A DNA stretch of 64,000 bases from JBHJHP01 sp042219825. Lineage in GTDB: Bacteria > Bacteroidota > Bacteroidia > Bacteroidales > UBA5342. This document shows positions 16,171 to 23,990 of the stretch, piece after piece. The position numbers were made by a program, and so were the translations under genes. Position 1 is the first letter of the stretch; each line of letters begins with the position of its first letter. Below the pieces are notes generated by a model. It did no database searches. It was not told where the DNA came from and saw nothing but the letters and a program-made list of their open reading frames with translations. The stretch covers positions 124,001-188,000 of the forward strand of contig NZ_JBHJHQ010000005.1 of NCBI RefSeq assembly GCF_042219825.1. The letters are read 5' to 3'.

Positions 16171-17303
16171 TGAGTTATCAGTTCCTTCATTTTTTTGAAA
16201 ATTTCCGTATTATCCATTATTCCCCTGAATTCTTCAGAACCTGGCCCCCACGCAAATACCGGCACCATAACACCTGTATGCGATTTTGTAGTATAAGCAG
16301 CCTGTATCTCTCCTTCTGAATAACTTCCACCAGCAATTGCCATTCCTCCGGTTTCATGATCAGCAGTAATAATGACCAGGGTATTTTTATCCTTTGCTGC
16401 AAATTTTAATGCCTCTCCTATGGTATAATCAAAATCAAGCATCTCTCCTACAATATAATCCGTATTATTGGCATGGCCTCCCCAATCAATCTGCGAGCCT
16501 TCAACCATAAGGAAAAATCCCTTTTTATTATTGTCAAGAATATCAATTGCGGTTTCTGCTGCCCTGGGCAACATATCTCCTCTTTCATCAAATGGAGGAT
16601 TATGCCCTGTTGCTGTTAGCCCTACCAGCTTCCCATCCTTTACATTTTCTATCTCATCCATATTGGTCATAACCTGGTATCCTTCGTCTTTAAATTTTTC
16701 GAGGAGGTTTCTGCCATCCTTTCGTTTTGCAAAATTATCATATCCGCCACCTAGAATAACTTCGAAATCCGTATTCATAAAATCTGCTGCAATATCCTCA
16801 TACATATTTCGGGATACCTGATGTGCAATAAAACTTGCCGGTGTGGCATGCGTTATAGAAGATGTTGAAACCAGACCTGTACTTTTCCCAAGCTTCTCGG
16901 CAATTTCAAGAATTGTTTCTACAGGAACTGAATCCGGTGTCATAGCTATCATTCCGTTTTTTGTTTTATAACCACTGGATAAAGCAGTTCCTCCTGCGGC
17001 AGAATCCGTAATGTAATTATCCGCAGAATAAGTTTTGGAAAAACCTGTATTTTTAAAGTAATTCAAATATAAAAGTCCTTTATTTACAGTCATTCCTGCC
17101 TGAATCTGGGCAATTCCCATACCATCACCAATAAGTAAAATAATGCTTTTAGGTTTTTTCCCTTCTTTTATGTCCGGGAGATTCAGTTTATCTACTTTGT
17201 AAACAGGAAATTTATTACTTTTAATTTCCTCGTTATAATGAAACTGGGCTGTTACATTTATACCGATTAACACAAATAATACCGATAGTGCGTATTTCAT
17301 CAT
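16164..17303 (-). CDS. secreted alkaline phosphatase
   Basis: A 379-residue metal-dependent phosphomonoesterase with an N-terminal signal peptide ending near NVTAQ. The metal site LIGDGMGIAQ, the nucleophile region TDSAAGGTALSSGYKT, the ligand motif VEGSQIDWGGHANN and TADHETGGM all match the alkaline phosphatase family. It should act in the periplasm or at the cell surface to release phosphate. Two ATG codons are adjacent at 17303 and 17300. Its stop overlaps the end of rex by seven bases in tail-to-tail arrangement. Confidence 0.93.
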   Translation of the reverse strand: MMKYALSVLFVLIGINVTAQFHYNEEIKSNKFPVYKVDKLNLPDIKEGKKPKSIILLIGDGMGIAQIQAGMTVNKGLLYLNYFKNTGFSKTYSADNYITDSAAGGTALSSGYKTKNGMIAMTPDSVPVETILEIAEKLGKSTGLVSTSSITHATPASFIAHQVSRNMYEDIAADFMNTDFEVILGGGYDNFAKRKDGRNLLEKFKDEGYQVMTNMDEIENVKDGKLVGLTATGHNPPFDERGDMLPRAAETAIDILDNNKKGFFLMVEGSQIDWGGHANNTDYIVGEMLDFDYTIGEALKFAAKDKNTLVIITADHETGGMAIAGGSYSEGEIQAAYTTKSHTGVMVPVFAWGPGSEEFRGIMDNTEIFKKMKELITHQ

Positions 17304-17406
17304 TTTTAGATTTTAAGCTTCGAATGAAATGAATATCTTTTATTTTAGCAAATTTAAAGTATAAACAATTTTGTTTGAATGTTAGTTGTATTAAAAAACT
17401 GTTACA

Positions 17407-18159
17407 ATGATCATAATAATCTCTCCAGCCAAAACAATTGTAAGCGATCTGCCTTGCAGCACCGATCATTCAACTGATCCCGTCTTTGAACACGAGGCCA
17501 ACAAGTTGGCAGCGCACCTTAAACAATATACAACCAGCGATCTGATCGAACTCATGGGAATAAGCCCAAAACTTGCTATCTTAAACTATGAACGCTTTCA
17601 GTCATGGGATCAACCCGGACTTGAAAGACTTAGAGCTATCTGTTCATTTAAAGGAGAAGTTTTTAACGGTTTAAAGGGATGGGATTTTAACGAAGAAGAA
17701 CTAAAATACGCACAGAACCATTTGCGTATATTATCCGGACTATTTGGAATACTGAAGCCACTGGACAAAATAAAGCCTTACAGGCTTGAAATGGGTACCG
17801 AAATGGATTTTGGATCGTTATATGAATTCTGGGGTGATAAGATCACAAACGAAATAAACAAGCAAATTTCAGTTGTAGGCGGACCGGTGATCAATCTGGC
17901 AAGCAAGGAATATTACAGAGCCCTTAATCCACAAAGACTCTGTGCGCCTGTTATAACGCCGGATTTTAAAGATCTTAAAAACGGTTCATATAAAATAATC
18001 GCCATTTATGCAAAAAAGGCCCGCGGATTAATGAGCAGATTTATACTCCAGAACAAAATCACAGATCATGAAGAAATTAAAGCGTTTAACGAAGAGGGAT
18101 ACTACTTCAACAGCCATTTAAGCACACCTGAAAATCCTGTATTCACAAGGGAGGTCTAA
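17407..18159 (+). CDS. yaaA: peroxide-stress protein YaaA family
   Basis: A 250-residue YaaA/DUF328 protein. The start MIIIISPAKTI, the LMGISPKLAILNYERFQ region, LRILSGLFGILKPLDKI, YRLEMGTEM and the C-terminal FNEEGYYFNSHLS are all family hallmarks. In E. coli the protein lowers intracellular free iron damage during peroxide stress and binds DNA. It is divergent from the alkaline phosphatase gene and convergent with folK, four bases apart. Confidence 0.92.
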   Translation: MIIIISPAKTIVSDLPCSTDHSTDPVFEHEANKLAAHLKQYTTSDLIELMGISPKLAILNYERFQSWDQPGLERLRAICSFKGEVFNGLKGWDFNEEELKYAQNHLRILSGLFGILKPLDKIKPYRLEMGTEMDFGSLYEFWGDKITNEINKQISVVGGPVINLASKEYYRALNPQRLCAPVITPDFKDLKNGSYKIIAIYAKKARGLMSRFILQNKITDHEEIKAFNEEGYYFNSHLSTPENPVFTREV

Positions 18160-18163
18160 AAAA

Positions 18164-18664
18164 TCATATACTACGGGCAGAATACACCTTATTTGTATCG
18201 ATACAAGCATGTAGCAATGCTGCTACCGAGACTTGTTTTGTTGGATGTACCATTCTAGAAGCGATCTCGTATAAAGGTTCAAGCACAAAACGACGCTTGT
18301 GCATATGTGGGTGCGGAATAATCAATTCCGGATCATCAAACATGATGAGATTATCATAAAAAATGATATCAATATCAACAACGCGATCCGTATATTCGCC
18401 ATTAAAAGATTTACTTGTTCTTCCAATCGCTATTTCAATGTCCTTGATTTCTGCCAAAACATCGTAAGGTGCAAGTTTTGTTGAAACAATCAGTGCCTGG
18501 TTAATAAACGGAAGATCCGAATCGAATCCCCAGGGCTCAGACTCATAATATGAACTGGAAACCAACACATCACCAATTTTCTCCTCTATCTCTCTCTGCG
18601 CTTCTGAAAGGGAATAATATCTGTTCCCTACATTACCGCCGGTAACCAATGTAACAATTGCCAT
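18164..18664 (-). CDS. folK: 2-amino-4-hydroxy-6-hydroxymethyldihydropteridine pyrophosphokinase
   Basis: A 166-residue folate enzyme that transfers pyrophosphate from ATP to 6-hydroxymethyl-7,8-dihydropterin. The motif ESEPWGFDSDLPFINQALIVST, the GRTSKS segment, the RVVDIDIIFYD metal-binding motif and PHPHMHKRRFVLEPL are the family signatures. Length is normal. It follows the Nudix gene by three bases, so it is the last gene of the HAD-purE-Nudix-folK operon. Confidence 0.94.
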   Translation of the reverse strand: MAIVTLVTGGNVGNRYYSLSEAQREIEEKIGDVLVSSSYYESEPWGFDSDLPFINQALIVSTKLAPYDVLAEIKDIEIAIGRTSKSFNGEYTDRVVDIDIIFYDNLIMFDDPELIIPHPHMHKRRFVLEPLYEIASRMVHPTKQVSVAALLHACIDTNKVYSARSI

Positions 18665-18667
18665 TTT

Positions 18668-19276
18668 TTAAATCTTCTCAATAACATCTTTTACAGATCT
18701 GTAGGTATTAGGCAATACCTTATACAAATCCGTTTTACTAATCCATTCAGCCTTTAAAATATCTTCCTCTAATTGTGGTTTTAAACGCAATTCCGCTGTA
18801 GTCATTCTATACCAGTAGGTCTTTTTTAAAACCTTTTTATCTTTTAAATGATAGGTGTGATATGTTGCCATTAAATATTCACCAACATTACAATCGTTCA
18901 GTCCACATTCTTCCTTGACTTCCCTCACAGCAGTATCCTCAACACGTTCACCCTTTTTCTTTTTACCCTTTGGCAAATCCCAGTTACCTCTTCTGTAAAT
19001 AAACAGAACTTCTCCCTTTTTATTGCATACTATTCCTCCGGCAGCCTCAATATATTTAAAACAGGATTTTAAATGTTCCATCAATTTTTCAATCGATCCG
19101 GAACTGTAAAGAATCCCCTGCTTTAACAAATGATTTGAATCAAACTTTTCAAGAAACAATTTCAAATCACTATGCGAAGAGTATTCATGAATTGCATCAA
19201 ACCCGGAATCAATGGTATCTTCCAGATTATCAGTAAGTTTTAATACGCGATCATCAAAATAAACCGGAACAATCAA
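18668..19276 (-). CDS. Nudix hydrolase
   Basis: A 202-residue protein whose C-terminal two thirds form a Nudix domain. The Nudix box begins GKKKKGERVEDTAVREV and ends KEECGL, so all Glu and Arg metal and catalytic positions are present. Family members hydrolyse nucleoside diphosphates linked to other groups. The first 65 residues are an extra domain with IVPVYFDDRVLKL. The frame opens with TTG at 19276, directly after the purE stop; there is no in-frame ATG near it, so a non-ATG start is likely. Substrate is unknown. Confidence 0.85.
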   Translation of the reverse strand: MIVPVYFDDRVLKLTDNLEDTIDSGFDAIHEYSSHSDLKLFLEKFDSNHLLKQGILYSSGSIEKLMEHLKSCFKYIEAAGGIVCNKKGEVLFIYRRGNWDLPKGKKKKGERVEDTAVREVKEECGLNDCNVGEYLMATYHTYHLKDKKVLKKTYWYRMTTAELRLKPQLEEDILKAEWISKTDLYKVLPNTYRSVKDVIEKI

Positions 19277-19278
19277 AA

Positions 19279-19785
19279 TCAGTTTGTTTTAAACTTAAAC
19301 TTAACTTCTTTTAATTCTTTATTTGCTTTCACAATTTTTTCCTTCAGTTCTTCCTTAAACTGAACCAATCTGTTTTGTATCTTTTCATCGCCTACAGCAA
19401 TCATCTGGGCGGCAAGAATTCCAGCATTCATTGCACCATTAATACCTACTGTAGCCACAGGAATACCGGGAGGCATCTGAACAATTGCCAGCAAAGAATC
19501 CATCCCGTCAAGACTGGCTTTAACGGGAACACCTATAACCGGCAGGGTAGTCATGGCGGCAATTACTCCGGGTAAATGTGCGGCCATACCTGCAGCAGCA
19601 ATTATTACCTTAATCCCCCTATCCTTAGCACCTTTTGCAAATTTTTCTACTTCTTCCGGCGTCCGGTGTGCCGAAAGTGCATTTATTTCGAAAGGAATCT
19701 CAAAATCGTCCAACACTTTTGCAGCCTTTTCCATCACCGGAAGATCACTTGTACTTCCCATTATAATGCTTACCTGTGGTTTCAT
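19279..19785 (-). CDS. purE: N5-carboxyaminoimidazole ribonucleotide mutase
   Basis: A 168-residue purine-synthesis enzyme (class I PurE) that converts N5-CAIR to CAIR. The motif VSIIMGSTSDLPVMEKA with the catalytic SD pair, the SAHRTPEEV segment and AAAGMAAHLPGVIAAMT are diagnostic. The start at 19785 (MKPQVSIIMGS) fits the family, in which the domain begins almost at once. ATGs further upstream (19806) would add a short unrelated extension. purK is not in the window. The gene follows the HAD gene by about 45 bases. Confidence 0.94.
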   Translation of the reverse strand: MKPQVSIIMGSTSDLPVMEKAAKVLDDFEIPFEINALSAHRTPEEVEKFAKGAKDRGIKVIIAAAGMAAHLPGVIAAMTTLPVIGVPVKASLDGMDSLLAIVQMPPGIPVATVGINGAMNAGILAAQMIAVGDEKIQNRLVQFKEELKEKIVKANKELKEVKFKFKTN

Positions 19786-19831
19786 TCTGATATTTTTACT
19801 ATTCATAAAATAAAGCGCAAAATTATAAAAA

Positions 19832-20464
19832 CTATAGCAGCTTGTCAATATAAATAAGCTCAAGCTTTTCACCTTCCGGGATAAATATAGTTTTAAATCC
19901 CATCTCTGATGCCGCTTTTATATTGGCTTCGCTATCATCAAAAAATAATGTTTCTTCAGGCTTTATTCCTGTTTTAGTAATAACATATTCAAATGCCCTC
20001 GTATCAGGCTTCGCCATCTGTGACATATATGAACAAAATATCCCCTTAAAAAAATACTGTGCCCCAATCTTATCATCGTCATATCGAAACATCGGATACC
20101 AGTAATCATAATGGATCTTACTTGTATTGCTTAATAAATAGAGGTTGTATTTTTGTTTTAGTGTTTTTAAAAATTCCAGACGCTCTTCCGGAATACCGAT
20201 AAGAAAACTGTTCCAGGCATGCTTTATTGAATCATCATCGGCATCGGTTTTATATTCCTTCCTGAACCGGTCATAAAACATGCTTTCTTCAACTCTACCA
20301 AGTTCAAGTTCACCCAATAAACCTGATTGTCCATAAAAACCCAGTCCCTGTCCATTTAAATCCACACCAAGGTTCCGAAATGAGTCAAAGCATTTTTGCT
20401 TGTCAAGATCAAGAATCACACCTCCTAAATCGAATAAAATATTCTTCTGTTCACCCTTTTTCAT
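19832..20464 (-). CDS. HAD-superfamily hydrolase (HAD-IA, YihX-like)
   Basis: A 210-residue haloacid dehalogenase-like phosphatase. Motif I is FDLGGVILDLD with the nucleophile Asp, motif II is YLLSNTSKIH, motif III Lys is in MAKPDTRAFE and motif IV is LFFDDSEANIKAA. The helical cap between motifs I and II fits subclass IA, close to YihX-like sugar phosphatases. I use the ATG at 20464. A TATATTTG box ends five bases upstream of it, so the transcript may start exactly on the ATG. First gene of the HAD-purE-Nudix-folK operon. Confidence 0.86.
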   Translation of the reverse strand: MKKGEQKNILFDLGGVILDLDKQKCFDSFRNLGVDLNGQGLGFYGQSGLLGELELGRVEESMFYDRFRKEYKTDADDDSIKHAWNSFLIGIPEERLEFLKTLKQKYNLYLLSNTSKIHYDYWYPMFRYDDDKIGAQYFFKGIFCSYMSQMAKPDTRAFEYVITKTGIKPEETLFFDDSEANIKAASEMGFKTIFIPEGEKLELIYIDKLL

Positions 20465-20469
20465 GGTCA

Positions 20470-20477
20470 CAAATATA
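20470..20477 (-). promoter_or_regulatory. TATATTTG element immediately before the HAD gene
   Basis: TATATTTG on the minus strand is separated by five bases (TGACC) from the ATG at 20464. With the spacing seen at the SRP RNA, transcription would begin at the A of the ATG, giving a leaderless mRNA. There is no clear TTG at the -33 position. Confidence 0.4.
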
Positions 20478-20566
20478 AAAACGATATGCCATATTTTGAT
20501 GATATCGGAATCGTAATACACTTACACAAGCTAATATCTCTCAGTATTTCATATCTTTGTAAAAAT

Positions 20567-20655
20567 AAAAAAGGCACCTCCCGCCGGAGTATGCCTTTTT
20601 GAACTAAAGAAGAGATGGTGGTTTTCTGTAGTGTATATGGATGCCACCATTTCAA
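20567..20655 (-). ncRNA. putative small RNA or leader with terminator upstream of the HAD operon
   Basis: On the minus strand ATGGTGG (20650-20644) can pair with CCACCAT (20621-20615). A strong terminator-like hairpin follows: AAAAAGGCA (20600-20592) with TGCCTTTTT (20576-20568), with an inner CTCC/GGAG stem and a T tract. The region has a short frame from an ATG at 20650 (MVASIYTTENHHLFF..., 33 codons to 20549) and a TTG-started frame beginning MKWWHPY. Neither is proven. The hairpin is nearly symmetric, so it would also stop plus-strand transcripts. The arrangement resembles an amino-acid attenuator, but the gene downstream is not biosynthetic. Confidence 0.45.
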
Positions 20656-20899
20656 CTTTAAGACTGACGAAGATAAAAATTGAAGTTAACCCACTTAATT
20701 TGACCAAAATCTCTCAAAGCATGAATCTCTTCGTCGTCTCATGAGTGTTTCTTTTCAATCAGAATTTCAAACTATCAATAAAATGATAATATCTAATAGC
20801 TCTTCATAGATCAACAAACTGAAAAGTCATAATACACCATAATGACAATGTTTAAAATAAAAACACGTACAATTAACTTAAATTTTACAGATTTTTTTA
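20656..20899. other. intergenic region without recognisable gene
   Basis: AT-rich DNA between the putative leader RNA and the end of the STN-domain protein gene. TATCTTCG at 20669-20676 on the minus strand could be the -7 element for the leader RNA (weak: one mismatch to TAnnTTTG). I see no terminator for the STN gene beyond a T-rich stretch around its stop. Confidence 0.4.
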
Positions 20900-22198
20900 T
20901 CAGAATTTAATACCAAGCGAAAAACCTGGCCCTTGACGCCTTTGTCTTACCGGATAAATCTTTGCATAATCGGAATTTAGCTGCCAATCGTAATTAAATT
21001 TAACGAACCAATCAAGATTTTCAGACAGAGGGCTTTCAAAACCTATTCCTAACGAGATAAATGCACTAATTGGGGACAATGGCAGATCAGATAACGGAAC
21101 CAACTCGCCATAGGGAGAATCGGACAAAGCCATACCTTTTGTTGATAGAAGAAAATCAACGATTAAACCAAATTCACCATAAATTTTGCTTTTATTAAAT
21201 ACAGGGACCTCCCATCCCATATAAAATGGTATGGACAGAAACATCAATTCGTTTTTACCTGAATATTTATAATTGGTTGTATCCTTTTTATATTCTGGAT
21301 TGGTGCTATAATGATAAACAGTATCATAATCATAAAACCACAGGGTATCGGAACCTGGGAAATAGATAAAAATTGAATCTGTCTTGTAAACTTCCGTTTC
21401 CATTGACACATGATAATCCACAACGTTGGAAGAATCTGTCGTAACCGTACTGAAATTATAATCAGAATTCCATTTACTTTTTCCGAAACCTAAACCAGTT
21501 TTAAAATAGAATTTTTCATTGAGATTTACCTGGGCTAAAAGACCTATTCTATAGGTATAAGGATTTGATTCAGCCTGATTAAATAATGAATCTGAATAAC
21601 CCAGATAATCTGGCACGCTGGTTCTGTTAACACGATAAAAGTTATAATTGTAATATCCTAACAACTGGATTTTGGGCTTATCCATATACAAAGTATCATA
21701 TACAGGATAAGGATCTTTCACATAAATGGTATCGAATAACGTATCTGTTTTAAATACAATCACAGTGTCTCTTTTGAGAACTTTTACATGTACTGTATCT
21801 TTTCGCAAAACATTTTGAACAAGGGTATCCCTGACCACGATATTCCTGGGACGCAAAGTTGTTGGTCTGTAAATTACGACATTCCTTCCTAATGGATAAT
21901 ATGAAAGGGAATCAGATTGCAGTAAAGAATCCAGGGCATTATAAAGAGGCAGATCCTTCACGATAAATGTTCTGCGCACCTGATCATTAAATAAACCATC
22001 TTTATAAGAAAAAACAATGTTGTGATTACGTTCAATAAGGCTTAATATTTCACGAATCTGAGTATTCTGGGCATTTATTGTGACCTTAGTTGTATACAAC
22101 AATAAATTATCCTGTCCCGAAATTTTAATGTTATTCAGAACAAAAAACAAAAGAAATATATATGGTAAGAGATATAATTTATTGCTCTTCACCCGCAT
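20900..22198 (-). CDS. STN-domain outer-membrane protein, third gene of an ECF sigma locus
   Basis: A 432-residue exported protein. After a hydrophobic signal segment (about residues 8-28), residues 33-105 form an STN-like (secretin/TonB short N-terminal) domain, as in VTINAQNTQIREILSLIERNHNIVFSYK split over two strands and helices. A linker follows, rich in repeated DT pairs (RDTLVQNVLRKDTV, KTDTLFDTIYV). The rest, from about residue 175 to a final phenylalanine (GFSLGIKF), has the alternating pattern of an outer-membrane beta barrel. No TonB-dependent receptor plug or barrel of full size is present. It follows the FecR gene by 30 bases, so it is probably the surface sensor or the main target of this sigma system (inference). 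Confidence 0.75.
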   Translation of the reverse strand: MRVKSNKLYLLPYIFLLFFVLNNIKISGQDNLLLYTTKVTINAQNTQIREILSLIERNHNIVFSYKDGLFNDQVRRTFIVKDLPLYNALDSLLQSDSLSYYPLGRNVVIYRPTTLRPRNIVVRDTLVQNVLRKDTVHVKVLKRDTVIVFKTDTLFDTIYVKDPYPVYDTLYMDKPKIQLLGYYNYNFYRVNRTSVPDYLGYSDSLFNQAESNPYTYRIGLLAQVNLNEKFYFKTGLGFGKSKWNSDYNFSTVTTDSSNVVDYHVSMETEVYKTDSIFIYFPGSDTLWFYDYDTVYHYSTNPEYKKDTTNYKYSGKNELMFLSIPFYMGWEVPVFNKSKIYGEFGLIVDFLLSTKGMALSDSPYGELVPLSDLPLSPISAFISLGIGFESPLSENLDWFVKFNYDWQLNSDYAKIYPVRQRRQGPGFSLGIKF

Positions 22199-22228
22199 AT
22201 TAAAGGTTTTTCCAAATATAGTGATTTA

Positions 22229-23215
22229 TTACTGAACGCAACCGTCACCAATAAGAATATACATTTCGCCGTTGTCAATCACTTCAACATTGAGTGACTT
22301 TTCCAGCATAGTTAAAACCTCTTTTTGCGGAGTATTGTCAATTTTTGTGGTAAGCATGCAATTTTTCAGATTCTGATCTGCAATAACTATTTTTTTATCA
22401 TATACCTGATTAAGATCTCTTATGACTTTAGATAAAGGTGAAGACTCAAATACCAATATTTTGGTCAGCCATGCTTTATAATTTGTATCATTCACTTTAC
22501 TTTCGCTTGTAGAATGATCCCCCCAGTCCACAGTGCACTGATCACCCGGTTCAAGATAGGCAATAAAATTGTTATCCGGATAACTGACTTTGACCTTTCC
22601 TGTTTCTACAGTTACCGTTGTAACCTGAAGTAAGGTATCATTATGAACATCAAAAGAAGTACCCAAAACTTCAACCTCCACCGGACCTGCCTTCACAACA
22701 AACGGATGTTTTTCGTTATGATGCACATTAAAGAATGCCTGACCGTTGAGTTTAACTTTACGTTTTTCCTCCGTAAACCTGGAAGGATAACTTAATTCAC
22801 TTTCTTTGTTCAGTGTCACCTCTGTTTTATCTGGTAAATCCTGGTTAATAATCTCAACATTCGTTGCCACCACAATCTGATTTACATCGCGGGTAATATA
22901 AAGTGTGGTTAATCCAATTCCAACTATGATTAAAATTGTTGCAGCAATTCTCATAAAGGGAGTAAGTGAGAAAACTTTTCGCGTTAAAACGGTATTGTGC
23001 ATAAAACTTTCAAACGCCTTATCACTGTTGAATTTTGCATGTGCTGAATTTATCCTATCGTACAGAGCAAGGGTATTCTGAAAATATTTTTTGTTTGATT
23101 CGGATTCCTTTATCCAATCCAGAAGGGCCAACTGTTCATCTCGTGACGCATCGTTATTCTTATAACGTACAATCAGTCGGTCAATTTCATCAATATGTTT
23201 AAGTTTAACTATCAT
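22229..23215 (-). CDS. FecR-family anti-sigma factor
   Basis: A 328-residue single-pass inner-membrane protein. The N-terminal cytoplasmic part (about 1-85) with DEQLALLDWIKESESNKKYF would hold the sigma factor. The membrane segment is FMRIAATILIIVGIGLTTLYI. Outside are a FecR domain (TEVTLNKESELSYPSRF..., VEVLGTSFDVHND) and the C-terminal DUF4974 domain (LSKVIRDLNQVYDKKIVIADQNL...). This organisation is typical of Bacteroidota anti-sigma factors. It is encoded 36 bases after the ECF sigma gene. Confidence 0.92.
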   Translation of the reverse strand: MIVKLKHIDEIDRLIVRYKNNDASRDEQLALLDWIKESESNKKYFQNTLALYDRINSAHAKFNSDKAFESFMHNTVLTRKVFSLTPFMRIAATILIIVGIGLTTLYITRDVNQIVVATNVEIINQDLPDKTEVTLNKESELSYPSRFTEEKRKVKLNGQAFFNVHHNEKHPFVVKAGPVEVEVLGTSFDVHNDTLLQVTTVTVETGKVKVSYPDNNFIAYLEPGDQCTVDWGDHSTSESKVNDTNYKAWLTKILVFESSPLSKVIRDLNQVYDKKIVIADQNLKNCMLTTKIDNTPQKEVLTMLEKSLNVEVIDNGEMYILIGDGCVQ

Positions 23216-23251
23216 CTTTCAGCAAATAGACAACTACCTGTTATTTACTAC

Positions 23252-23803
23252 TTACTCATCCACGAAAAAATTTTTATCCCCCAATGTTTCACGGAGCTTC
23301 TGTAAGCCTTTTACAATATGTGTTTCAACCGTTCTGTATGATATTCCCAGCTGATCCGCAATTTCCTTATGTTTCATGCCTTTAAAGTACTTCAGCTTAA
23401 AAATCTCGCTTTTCTTGGGAGGAAGATCATTAATAGCATCCATCAACATCTTATTCAAGCGGTCTTCGTATTCTTCATCCGGACTTTCATAGGCTATTGC
23501 ATCAAGTTCAGATTTAATATTATCAGCATGTTTATCTCTGACTTGTCTGTGCTTTAATTCATTAATACTGTTATTGTGAACCGTTCGGTATAAAAAAGAC
23601 GAAATACTGTTAATTTCAGTAATTTTTTTTCTTTGCTCCCATAACTTAACCATGGTTTTCTGGACAATATCTTCAGCAGTAATCTCATCCTGAAAGAATT
23701 TAAAGGCATAATAACACAAAGGTTTATAAAATTCCTTATAAACTACTGCAAATGCCTGCTTATCACCCTTTGCTATTCTCTCAAGTATTTCTTTATCCTG
23801 CAA
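23252..23803 (-). CDS. ECF-type RNA polymerase sigma-70 factor
   Basis: A 183-residue extracytoplasmic-function sigma factor with region 2 (FAVVYKEFYKPLCYYAFKFFQDEITAEDIVQ, then KLWEQR) and region 4 (LPPKKSEIFKLKYFKGMKHKEIADQLGISYRTVETHIVKG). The frame opens with TTG at 23803, the position expected from the family (residues QDKEILERIAKGDKQAF follow), and no in-frame ATG lies near it. Together with FecR and the STN-domain protein it forms a signal-responsive regulatory operon. The controlled genes outside the operon are unknown. Confidence 0.92.
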   Translation of the reverse strand: MQDKEILERIAKGDKQAFAVVYKEFYKPLCYYAFKFFQDEITAEDIVQKTMVKLWEQRKKITEINSISSFLYRTVHNNSINELKHRQVRDKHADNIKSELDAIAYESPDEEYEDRLNKMLMDAINDLPPKKSEIFKLKYFKGMKHKEIADQLGISYRTVETHIVKGLQKLRETLGDKNFFVDE

Positions 23804-23954
23804 ATTTTGTCCAAATTTTATAATGCAAGTATAAGCATTTAGAAACAGAGATAAAAATTATTCCAAACTGGGAAAAAAGTACATCTTTCAGTCATCTAAA
23901 CAAATAACCTTAAAAATATAGAACAAGAGATTAGGATTTAACAATAATTTAATA

Positions 23955-23962
23955 TAGATTTG
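23955..23962 (+). promoter_or_regulatory. TAGATTTG -7 element of the sensor kinase gene
   Basis: TAGATTTG matches TAnnTTTG and lies 28 bases before the ATG at 23991. No convincing -33 element is visible. The 187-base region is divergent to the ECF sigma gene. Confidence 0.45.
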
Positions 23963-23990
23963 AAGTCAATTAATTTTCAGTTAAAATCTA

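Noticed and set aside
19786..19872. Longer N-terminus for purE
   Set aside because: The upstream codons overlap the end of the HAD gene and have no PurE resemblance. The domain starts at once after the ATG at 19785.
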